This document shows positions 48,051 through 57,106 of a stretch of DNA of 64,000 nt, piece by piece (position 1 is the stretch's first letter; each line of letters begins with the position of its first letter). The notes below the pieces were generated by a model, which saw only the letters and a program-made list of their open reading frames with translations, was not told the origin of the DNA and searched no databases. The DNA comes from Aquanectria penicillioides. Its lineage: Eukaryota > Ascomycota > Sordariomycetes > Hypocreales > Nectriaceae. Position numbers and translations under genes: made by a program. Location of the stretch: assembly GCA_003415625.1 (NCBI GenBank), contig PYIU01000007.1, positions 3,038,001 to 3,102,000 on the forward strand, in the 5' to 3' direction.

Positions 48051-50981
48051 ATGCCAACCTCGGGTAGTGTCTTCTCCGAGACCCTGCAGGAGATCACCAA
48101 CACCAAACTTGACGAGTTATCCAAGAGGCGATCTGGTTTCGAAGAGGAAAAAGCAGCTATTCTTGCCTCCATCCACGCGGAAGAAGATGCTGTTAAGCGT
48201 CTCGTGATTCTGGGCGATGGCGTCAAGAAGTGCTTCGCCATCAAACTCGACAAAGCCGGCAAGGTGTTTCTCAACCAGGGAAAGAATAAACGCCTGGAGA
48301 CTGAGCTGAGGAACCTCGATCGCTTCCTTGGTCAGGCCAAGTATGATCCGTCCGTCTCTGCCAAGATGCTGGAGGCGTGGGAAAAGTCTCTCCTTCGTCA
48401 CTTGGATATGCAGTCTCTCAAATTCCAGTACGCGTCCCTTTACGGACAGCTCGTTACAGAATGGCTGTCCGGAGACAAGGAGGAGGAAGCTGTAGCTGGC
48501 GATGACGTTGAGATGGGAGAGGCATTTGAGGTTGTGGGCAACGCGATGAAGTTGGAGTCCAGAATGGAGTGGGAAAAGATGGTATTCGAGCCAGCCAACG
48601 TAGATGAGACCGGACTAAAGCAATACTTGGATCGACTTTTTGGAGTGGAAAACGAGGAAAAGAAAGACATTCACAGTGCCCTGAAGGACCTTCGGGATGC
48701 GGTTTATTTCTTTGAGTCGCAGATATCGACGCCGAACCAATTCACCATCGCCTCCCTGCAATGGGTTATCAAAGGGCTCCATTCTTCTGACCTACTCTCT
48801 GACGAGAAACGAGAGGTTTTGAAGGACTTTGAAGGAAACAACATCATTTTAAGTGAGATCGCAGATGTCCTCAATATGCGCATTAGCGCTTTAAGCTCAT
48901 GGACTTGGAGCTCTGAGGCACCCGTTCCCGTTGAGATGCGACGCAAGATTAACGGTACCTACAATATCCACATGCACGAGGACCTACTACAGGCAATATT
49001 CCTCCAGTACATCGGTGTCAAATGGAGCGTCTTCTTCAAAGAGGCCTTCAAAGACTTCCGCCGTGCCGATGGCGCATGGAAGTCCACACGCAAGGACATT
49101 CCAAAAATTGATAAGCTGCGACTAGGTTATTACCTCGGCCCCCTTCAGCGCTCGCCTTGCCTGCAAACTTCACGGACAAAGATCTATAACAAGAATTATT
49201 TTATGGCGCAACTCATGAGCCACGAGCAGCAGGCCACAGAGATTGCAGAAGGTGAAGAAGAGGCCGACTATGAGGAGTTTGCGCCGAACAGTCTCAAGCG
49301 AAGACCCAGGGCAAAACAAACGGCGAGAAAGTCGATGCCAGCCCAACAGGCTCCCCGAAGACAGCTCGCGAGCAAGGCAGCTCGGAAATCAGCTCCATCA
49401 GTTGGTATGGTACTTCAATGTGACATGGATGAAGACGACGACGACGATGACGATGAAGACGAGGACAGGCCCCGCAACCCCATGGCACTTAAACAAACCC
49501 TGTTGCATTTGTTATCGACGGAAATCGCCATAAACAATCGTCTCTATGGCGAAATGACCGCATTTCATTCTGTATTTGAGAGTTGGAACCCTCAATTGCC
49601 CCACGAGACTGTGTGCACAGTTCTGAAGTACTTTGGGGTCTCCGAGACATGGCTTGGGTTTTTCAGAAAGTTTCTGGAGGCTCCCCTGAAGTTTACCGAC
49701 GATGACAGCTCGGTTCCAGCGCGAAAGCGGCGCCGAGGAACTCCTGGATCACATGTCCTCAGCGAAGTGTTTGGTGAGACTACCCTCTTCTGTTTAGACT
49801 TTGCGGTCAATCAGTCGACTTCCGGCAGCTTCCTCTGGAGAATTCACGACGACATTTGGTTCTGGTCTAGCGACCACAAGGTTTCTGTGCAAGCCTGGAA
49901 GACTGTGGATGCCTTTTCTCGGATCACTGGCACGAAAGTTAACCCGGCCAAGAGTGGCACGATTCGTATTTCGAATAACGCTGAGCTAACCTTGCCAATC
50001 GACAACTGTCTTCCTAATGGTGAGATCCGTTGGGGATTCTTGAGGCTGTCGTCGCGAACGGGCAAGTTCGAAATTGACCAAGCCATGGTGGACTCCCATA
50101 TTGAGGAGCTACAAAAGCAGCTCAATGACAAACGCAAGAGCGTGCTCGCTTTCATTCAAGCTTGGAATACGTATGCTGCTACCTTTTTCACCTCCAACTT
50201 TGGTAAAGCAGCAAACTGTTTCGGCCGAGAACACGTCGACAACATGCTCTCTACACACAGGCGGATTCAACAACGGATTTTTTCCATGTTAGCCGAGGAC
50301 GCTGAAGACAAAGTGTCTAGTGTGGCTGAGTATCTCAAAAAGGAACTCAACAAGCGCTTTGGAATTAGCGACATCCCTGACGGGTACCTATATTTCCCTA
50401 TGGAACTCGGTGGCCTTGATCTACAGTCTCCATTCACTTCACTACTTCAGATCCGCGACGAAGTCTCAGAATCCCCTTCAGAGGTTCTTGACACATTTGA
50501 GGAAGCAGAACGGGACGCTTATACTCGTGCCAAGACGGCGTTCCTCGAGGGCAACATAAAGCATCAGCGATATGCGCTTGATGACCCAGACTGGGTGCCG
50601 GAGTCGGCTCGCGATCGAGAGACCTTCATATCCTTCGAGGAGTACATCCGCTACAGGGAAGATTTCAAGTTTGAGAACCATTCCAACAGAACAAGGTTGC
50701 ACGAGGTCTTTGACAAGCTAATGGGGAGGCCCCATGAGAAGAGCGTCGATGCTGATGACAGCAAGGTGTGGACAGCGCTGAATCAGCTCCACGGGCAGCC
50801 AAATCAGCGAGGTATTACGAGTAGTTGGCCTACCATGGAGCCGTACTGGCGCTGGGTGTCGATGATGTATGGCCCTGAGATCGTGGACCGCTTTGGGGGC
50901 CTCAACATTGTTGACCCTGGTCTTTTGCCCATGGGAATGGTTACATTGTTTAGGGATAAGCGGGTGAAGTGGCAGGGCTAG
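48051..50981 (+). CDS. rvt: Fungal rvt-type reverse-transcriptase-related protein with an internal histone H3-tail-like segment
   Basis: Intronless, 976 aa. The N-terminus (about 8-60) is a probable coiled coil (ETLQEITNTKLDELSKRR). YNKNYFMAQLMSHEQQ (about 380-396), TEIAINNRLYGEMTAFHSVF and the palm segment RIHDDIWFWSSDHK with D600 D601 fit the layout of cellular RT (rvt) genes of fungi, which carry a long loop between the second and third RT motifs. In that loop, residues 422-454 copy the H3 tail: KQTARKS (K4-S10), APR (A15-R17) and QLASKAARKSAPS (Q19-S31), then G452 and V454 as G33 and V35. That is 25 of 32 H3 positions, with one inserted residue. An acidic run (458-472) and a basic ARKRRRG follow. 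The expected motif A Asp is not seen (FHSVFESW, V508). Family call from remembered motifs; the H3 match is direct. Confidence 0.85.
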   Translation: MPTSGSVFSETLQEITNTKLDELSKRRSGFEEEKAAILASIHAEEDAVKRLVILGDGVKKCFAIKLDKAGKVFLNQGKNKRLETELRNLDRFLGQAKYDPSVSAKMLEAWEKSLLRHLDMQSLKFQYASLYGQLVTEWLSGDKEEEAVAGDDVEMGEAFEVVGNAMKLESRMEWEKMVFEPANVDETGLKQYLDRLFGVENEEKKDIHSALKDLRDAVYFFESQISTPNQFTIASLQWVIKGLHSSDLLSDEKREVLKDFEGNNIILSEIADVLNMRISALSSWTWSSEAPVPVEMRRKINGTYNIHMHEDLLQAIFLQYIGVKWSVFFKEAFKDFRRADGAWKSTRKDIPKIDKLRLGYYLGPLQRSPCLQTSRTKIYNKNYFMAQLMSHEQQATEIAEGEEEADYEEFAPNSLKRRPRAKQTARKSMPAQQAPRRQLASKAARKSAPSVGMVLQCDMDEDDDDDDDEDEDRPRNPMALKQTLLHLLSTEIAINNRLYGEMTAFHSVFESWNPQLPHETVCTVLKYFGVSETWLGFFRKFLEAPLKFTDDDSSVPARKRRRGTPGSHVLSEVFGETTLFCLDFAVNQSTSGSFLWRIHDDIWFWSSDHKVSVQAWKTVDAFSRITGTKVNPAKSGTIRISNNAELTLPIDNCLPNGEIRWGFLRLSSRTGKFEIDQAMVDSHIEELQKQLNDKRKSVLAFIQAWNTYAATFFTSNFGKAANCFGREHVDNMLSTHRRIQQRIFSMLAEDAEDKVSSVAEYLKKELNKRFGISDIPDGYLYFPMELGGLDLQSPFTSLLQIRDEVSESPSEVLDTFEEAERDAYTRAKTAFLEGNIKHQRYALDDPDWVPESARDRETFISFEEYIRYREDFKFENHSNRTRLHEVFDKLMGRPHEKSVDADDSKVWTALNQLHGQPNQRGITSSWPTMEPYWRWVSMMYGPEIVDRFGGLNIVDPGLLPMGMVTLFRDKRVKWQG

Positions 50982-51108
50982 TTGCCGCAGAACTTTCACA
51001 TGACGTGTTAGGCATGATTGGGCAAAGATTGATCCGGATTCGAGTTATCTGAGATGATATTTCCTTACAACGATCATTAGTCATGAATTATAGTATTGTA
51101 ACCTTCAG

Positions 51109-53685
51109 CTAAAACCCATACCCCGTCCCCCAAATCCATCCTTGATCTTGCCCCACAAACTCATTCTCTAAATACTCACCAGCTTCAAACGGCATGATTC
51201 CACTAAATAGCGAGTTGTCTTGTGGATCCATTACTGTGTGACTATTAGTATTGTAAAAACGTAATGGTCATGACAGCCATACCTTGCTCAAAATCTTGCA
51301 ATGTCTGGGCCACTAGAAGATCCTCGCAAATGCTAGCTGGAGCAGTTCCAGGGGTTTGGTCTCGTGACCTCGCACCTGTAGGGCTCGAAGATCGAGAAGG
51401 ATTGGAATCGGGTTCAGGTTGAGATGTGAGGCTGGCTATCGTAAATCGCCCCTGCTGCCTTCCCTGTGCCGTCGGAGTTCGTTCTCTTGTCTCATTTCCG
51501 ACTTCTGATCCGGCCATAGCATGTGGCACAAACTCAAACATTTTATTCATCTCTTTGCTCATGACCAAAGATATTAGTTGCCTAAGAATCTCAAGCCCCT
51601 GGGCGGCAACGATTGACTTTGACTGTAGCTCGTTTTGCATGCTCATTAAGCAGTGGACTCCGACTTTGGATTCGTGAGACTCTGTGCTCAGAGGGTCCAA
51701 GTCGGTCATAATACAGAGAGCGATCCCGGCAGTGAGTAGATGTAGCGAAACAACTGCGACAGCATAGGTCTCCGATACTTGACCAAAGATGGGCGTGGAA
51801 CCAAGCCGAGACACTTGCAGAGCCGCATAGCGACAGGCCTGGATTGAGGATTGAAAAGGGTTAGGGCGAATACTGGGTTCCCCGGTGTTGTTGGGAATAT
51901 CTAATATCTTGAATGAAAGCAGAGGACGATGTATCAAAATCCTGGCATTTTCATAAGCAAGTTTGAGGGCGAGTGCCTGAAGTTGGAAAAGGTGGTCCTC
52001 GAAACCTTTGGCGGAATCCATGGCAGTCCCCTTCGGTCTTGTTGAAGAGCTTGCCGCTGGCTGGCTTCCCAGGTGGCCCAGTTTTAGTCTAGATGGCATA
52101 TTCCCATACCAGCTGAGGATCCTCGAGTCCAGTGAAGCTACCTTCTCGACAAGTTTGTCAAGTGAGGCAGGTGAATATGATGGGGGGTTTGCTTGTGTTT
52201 CCAGGTTCCTCCGACTCCCATATAGATCCTTAATTGCCGACCTCACAATCAATGAAAGTTGTGCCATGGCGCATTTATAAGAGAGGAGGGTAGGCTCATT
52301 GGTTGATACGCCTTTGACGGATCCAGAGTATTCGTCATATGCATCCAGTGGTTCAACATCGCAGTCTTCGTCAGATATACTGAGAGGGAAGCCGTAAATC
52401 ATCGAGCAAAGGGTTTCAACTTCGTAAATAGCCCACCAGCAACGTTTCCGTGCCTCTGCTATGCCCCTCAGCCTAGTAAGCTGATCAGGGGAAGCAGTTT
52501 CTGGGAGCGGCAGGTTTCGATGTAAATTGAGGGCTTGTGCAATTCGCAGGCCACAGCCGCACAGAGGCCAGGCCAACTCTGGTTCTCCTTGATTGAGGTA
52601 GTACGTACCAAGCAGCACGCACGCCTGTACAGCTTCTAAGGATCCGAATGACAACATATCAAGGAGCCTCAGTCGCAAAGTAGAGAGAATCTTTTCCTGG
52701 AGCGCCTGACAGTCTATCCCACTCTGCACCAGTGCAGACTTTTGGGTGACGCTGAGATGCTCAAGACTGATGGCGCAGACTGCAAGCAGAACGCTTAGGT
52801 AACCCACATTACTGCTCTCTGTTGATGGAGAACTGGTGGAGCCTGGATATAGCTCCCAAAACCTTTTTCTGAAGATATCTTGATGAAACACGAGAGTAAA
52901 CCAGTGGATTCGATCAAAGTAGTTGTCAACTAACAGCGACACGACATTGAATCCCGGGAGTAAGGATATCAGTTCCGCAGCCGCTGCCTCAGCCAATTTT
53001 GCGCGCTCAGACTTGCGATTCGCGGCTGCTTGTCGGTGGCGAGAGAGGAACCCATGGAGCGAAATACGCTGGTCGGTTCCATCGCGCACGTCGTTGATTG
53101 CTGCCTGTCGCCATTGCTTCGCAGCGAGGGAGGATGTTTTGGAGTCCTCAGGAGCATCTGCATCATATTGATGAAATGCCTGGATCAAATTAGCGCTAGT
53201 CAGATTGGATATTCTCAACTTGCCTCTTCCACGAGCATGATAGTCGAGCTCGAGTTCCATGGGGTATTGGTTGAGGAGGCAGAGGTGGCTGCAGGGCTTG
53301 CCTGCAATTCTGCCGTACTGACTGTAATTGAGGCACCCGCGACTGGCCTGTCGTCTTTATTCTCTTCATTCGGCGCTGTACGAGCCCTCTTGGTTACACG
53401 TTGATGACCAGAAGCATGCCGTGTCTGCGGTTGCGTAGAATCGTTCTGGGCAAATCGATGGAGTTTCCATTTTTCAGGCTGTACGGTAACACAGTCTACT
53501 CCAGCTCTTACACACAGAGTACAGGGTCGATGAACATCGCACTGAGCTAGGTCAGCTGCCTTCTTCGATACTCAAGGATACACCAAAACCTTTAATTTTT
53601 GTTTTCTACAGCGCTGACATGCGCTGGCAACCTTTCCTTGGGTTGCTCTGGGTGTTGGAGAAGGATCGGCCGCTTTCGTCGCCAT
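51109..53685 (-). CDS. Zn2Cys6 transcription factor (fungal-specific TF domain)
   Basis: Four exons (53685-53590, 53541-53224, 53179-51283, 51233-51109), 811 aa. The zinc cluster is split by intron 1 and restored as CQRCRKQKLK|CDVHRPCTLC with VRAGVDC, an exact CX2CX6CX5CX2CX6C (residues 23-49). A Ser/Thr-rich linker follows. The regulatory domain begins near LVDNYFDRIHWFTLVFHQ and includes ARKRCWWAIYEVETLCSMIYG, typical of fungal_trans (PF04082). Intron 1 has a weak donor (GTTTTG) and a CTGAC branch. Intron 2 (53180-53223) is a GC-AG intron (GCAAGT...CCAG); read through, it would end at TGA. The last intron (51234-51282) adds a 42-residue tail ending WIWGTGYGF. The gene is convergent with the RT-related gene, 127 bp apart. 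Targets unknown. Confidence 0.88.
53180..53223 (-). other. GC-AG intron in the Zn2Cys6 factor gene
   Basis: GAAGAG|GCAAGTTGAG...CTGACTAGCGCTAATTTGATCCAG|GCATTT, 44 bp, phase 0. The donor is the strong GCAAGT form seen in known GC-AG introns. The downstream frame has its own ATG at 53260, so a shorter protein without the zinc cluster could also be made. Confidence 0.7.
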
Positions 53686-54191
53686 CAGCGACAACTGGAG
53701 TTTTAGTGGGGTAAATGCAGGTCCAGTAGATTTAGGACCTGGACACCTGTGGATTACACGACGGCGATAATAACGGGACGGTTCTTGAGGTTACAGAGGA
53801 AGATAAGAATATACTGCAATTCCGGTGGAAGGTGTTGATGGATTATTGATGGTCTTGTGAGGAGAAATCGGACGAGTCGTCTTGTCGGAATGCATAGCCT
53901 CCACCGGAACGATCTGCCAAATGCAGTATAGTGGCTGCTTCAGCAAGTCGAAGCTCACCCTTACCAAAAAGGGGAATACCTTCCACTCCAGCCTGGTTTT
54001 GGGCAGTTTGAAAAATAAAATAGAGTGATGGTGACATAATCAACTATTCCTGTGGCGAAGGGACAAATCGACGACCAATACTATTGAGTTCTTAGACTTG
54101 CAAACTATGTTTTCCATTAAATCTCTTTTAAGTAAAAGAGGAGGTAAAAGGGCCCATAGAAGGCGAAAAGGGCCATTTTCGGTTAAAGCGG
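53686..54191. other. Intergenic region between the TF promoter and the alpha-kinase 3' end
   Basis: 506 bp. A 66-codon minus-strand frame at 53843-54043 has no family features and is not called. It probably holds the TF promoter and the 3' untranslated part of the kinase gene. Confidence 0.5.
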
Positions 54192-55064
54192 TCAATAATA
54201 TCGTGTTGTAGGCACTGTATGTCTAATCATTGTGGTACTGATGTTGGGGCGAAAATGTTGAACCGGGTTAGAAGGCTTCGTCCAGTGCGGGCGGCAGAAA
54301 TTGTTGCAGTCGTGTTGGCTGAAAAAGGAGCTGATACCATCGGAACCAAGACCAGTCACGCCGTAGTCGCGATTCCGCGACAGAATAACAGGATCAGAGA
54401 GGACCATCACCCGTTGGTAGACGCCACCTTGGAGATCACACAGAACAAACTGCCCGCCTGTTACGTGATAGCTGAAGTGGCTAAGGGCTTGCATGACCTC
54501 TCCCCACGTCCTTGATTCATCGGTCCATCCAGTGTTGCTGTTGAACTTTTGGTAGTCCCGGATGTAGGGCTCGCATAGAATTCTTTGCCCTGCCCATTCC
54601 TGGTGAGCATTTTCCGTGAATTGCCATACAGTAGGCACATTGATCTTGATGGTTTTGTCGATGATTTTTAATTCGTTGAATCGATTGACAATTTCCAGCG
54701 CCTTGTCCACGGCTTTTATATCCAGGTTGAAATAATCATCTTCAAAGACAGCGCCGCTCTTGAACCACTTGTTCACACATGGCTGACCGTTGCGGGTGCC
54801 TGAGGTGTACCTGCCTCGGCCAACCCAACGGAAGCTGCCTTCAGCAAAGGGGTTTTCAAGCTCAGAATTGCTGATAGTTGCCGTGGTGGAAAGATTATAT
54901 CTGCCGCTGTCAGAGTAGCTCGCAGATTGATCATCCGAGTGGTGTCCGTGGACGCAACCCGCACATCGCGATACGCCAACACCCTTGCTGTACTGGTTCG
55001 CAGTGAAGGATGTCCGAGGGAGGTCGCGGCCACAAGCGGCACACTCGCGCATGGTCGAATTCAT
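54192..55064 (-). CDS. Alpha-kinase-family protein with N-terminal Stc1-like zinc finger
   Basis: Intronless, 290 aa from ATG at 55064 (GCAAAAATGAAT); a frame opening 24 codons earlier is less likely. Residues about 7-38 form a zinc finger, ECAACGRDLPRTSF with a second pair in RCAGCVHGH. Its CxxCGxxLPxxxF start resembles one half of the fungal Stc1 domain. The kinase part (about 75-275) belongs to the atypical alpha-kinase (MHCK/EF2K) family. The candidate ATP lysine is in VNKWFKSG, the catalytic region is VLCDLQGGVYQ and LSDPVILS, a DYGVTGLGSDGISSFF segment follows, and the zinc site HDCNNFC is intact. It is therefore probably active on Ser/Thr of helical substrates. The role is unknown; such small finger-kinases occur in many fungi. 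Confidence 0.85.
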   Translation of the reverse strand: MNSTMRECAACGRDLPRTSFTANQYSKGVGVSRCAGCVHGHHSDDQSASYSDSGRYNLSTTATISNSELENPFAEGSFRWVGRGRYTSGTRNGQPCVNKWFKSGAVFEDDYFNLDIKAVDKALEIVNRFNELKIIDKTIKINVPTVWQFTENAHQEWAGQRILCEPYIRDYQKFNSNTGWTDESRTWGEVMQALSHFSYHVTGGQFVLCDLQGGVYQRVMVLSDPVILSRNRDYGVTGLGSDGISSFFSQHDCNNFCRPHWTKPSNPVQHFRPNISTTMIRHTVPTTRYY

Positions 55065-57106
55065 TTTTGCGGATATCAAGGAGCATGGAAAGAAAGATAC
55101 CAGGCGATGCGGCTCGCAGCGAAGGAAACGGCCCACTCCGGTGCGAAGATAAGGCTACCCTACCCCGCTTCTACTCGCCCTCTGTTCAATGTCTCACATT
55201 CGGGAGACATCCTGGGAGACCGCGCTTACTGTGAGCAACTTTGTCGCACCATGGAACTCTGCCGTTTGTGATGAAAACCCGGATACGGCCGGCACCGTTT
55301 CGGATGGCTGCTTCGGTACCGACCTAAGACCTAGGATAATCAAGACCTTAATTCACCCCTTAGATATAGAAGGTCAAGACCTTCAACGACTAATATTTCA
55401 TCCTCCTCGCTGCGATTCACTTACCTAATAGCAATAATATCATAATCCTTTGACTACCGTTAAGTTACACTGCTCAATCCAGCCCTATCTGATATCAACA
55501 GGATCTTAGGCAAAATGCTCAGCGCCTCAGCCAATCGTGTGCGAGATAGCGGGAGCCAACCAGAGATACCCTTCTGTCGCGCGTAATCACACAGGGGATG
55601 CCTATGTATTGAGGTCTACGCATCAAAAGCCTTATTTCTACAAGGGGAATATTGTCTCAGGGCTTCCATTTACCTCCTTTTACCCCCTCGAGCATACCCT
55701 AACTGGGATGCACGGAGGTCAGCTCGACAATATACACGGATGTACGGATACGCGATCCAAAGCTCGGTTCAAGGGACAGAGTTCCGAGTGAGTATACTCC
55801 GCACAGCTCAGCTGAATCCCTATCCTTGACCTGTGAATTCAACGCCCTACTAAATAGTGGGTGCCCTGACCTATGCTCCACGGGTCAGCTGACCCACAGA
55901 CCTTTTTTTACAATTGACTATTATATTCAACAAGGTATAGAGTAAGTTTTATATCTTTTTAAATATAGCAATAAAAGCCTCATAATCATAGTAAGCTATA
56001 GCGATAAAAGCTTTATAATGATAGAGAGCTATAATGCTAAAAGTTTTTGATTGATATTAAATTAATCAATTTGGAATCAATTTTAATCTGGAAATCAATG
56101 TAAATTATGATTTGAAAAGATATAGTATTTTTGCGGATCCCGTCTTCTTTACTCCTTAGAATATCTTTTTATTAACCTGACTGGTCAGGGCACCCACATT
56201 TATGGGCGATCATTAATGGAGGACATGGATGGGAAGTCAGCTTGTCCCAATACTCGCTCCGAGTTGGCTGTGTGACAGCCACACGTGATGGATTACGGTC
56301 CTCAATGATAACCTCGATAGTCCCGTATCCCGCGACACCTTCCAAATATGGCATTCATTTACGAGTTTCAGAAATAATCTCAGTCAGAAAGGGTGTGGGT
56401 TGCAATCCCGCAGGCGAACCAAGAGTTTTCCATCTCTCCAGAGTCCTGATTCCATTCGCGGGAATTTTCAAAATGAGAATTCATTTGGTGCCGTAATCTT
56501 GTCGCTATAGATATAGGCTACTTGTATACAGTACCTGTTGTAGGGTACCTTACACTTTTGCTGCTATAGGTAGTGGTCTAGGGCGTGACAAATCTTTAGG
56601 TAGCCAATCTCAATACTAAGATTCACAAGGATGCTGCTGCCGGCGGCATCTAGCTTTGGAAACAACCTCGCCGCGGCCGGGAGGTCCGGAAGACCCCAAA
56701 GCCTAGGAAACGGATATCAACTATCCTGAGGATGAAAGACCTACCTTTTCCCCTTCAATTGGCTAGAAATCAAGTCCTTCAAGGCCCTCAATTTCATCCC
56801 TCTTATTGTGATGGAACCGTATCGAGAATCTCGTGGAGTACAGCACAGGGATCCATTTTGGAACTATACAGAATAGGCAAGAGTATGTAACAGCCATCCT
56901 GGTCCGAAATTCCGACAGTTATTAATGCTCTTTCGTCTGGTCCCGAAGTTCAGGTTACACTTGAGATTGTCCCCACCGAAACTTCGCCGAACGTATACTT
57001 TGCAGGCCGGCTACAACGTAGCACGAGACACTCTGCTCACAATAACCATTTGAAACGCTTAGATGCTCAACTGCTTGTCAAGCTGATGCATGTATTCACA
57101 GCCACC
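55065..57106. other. Intergenic region (2 kb) with a MITE-like element
   Basis: Apart from the element at 55857-56197 I see no gene or repeat. Short frames on both strands lack family features. Confidence 0.5.
55857..56197. mobile_element. MITE-like element, 341 bp, perfect 15-bp terminal inverted repeats
   Basis: GTGGGTGCCCTGACC (55857-55871) is repeated inverted as GGTCAGGGCACCCAC (56183-56197). Near the left end is an internal palindrome GGGTCAGCTGACCC. The middle is A+T rich, with diverged direct repeats of the type GCRATAAAAGCYTYATAAT at about 55967 and 56000. No coding frame. The flanks read CTAAATA on the left and ATTTATG on the right, with no clear duplication; a TA target cannot be shown. 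Short size, inverted ends and no gene fit a non-autonomous DNA transposon. Confidence 0.65.

Noticed and set aside
53843..54043. 66-codon minus-strand frame upstream of the TF gene
   Set aside because: Short, without motif, and it cannot be spliced in frame to the TF start.
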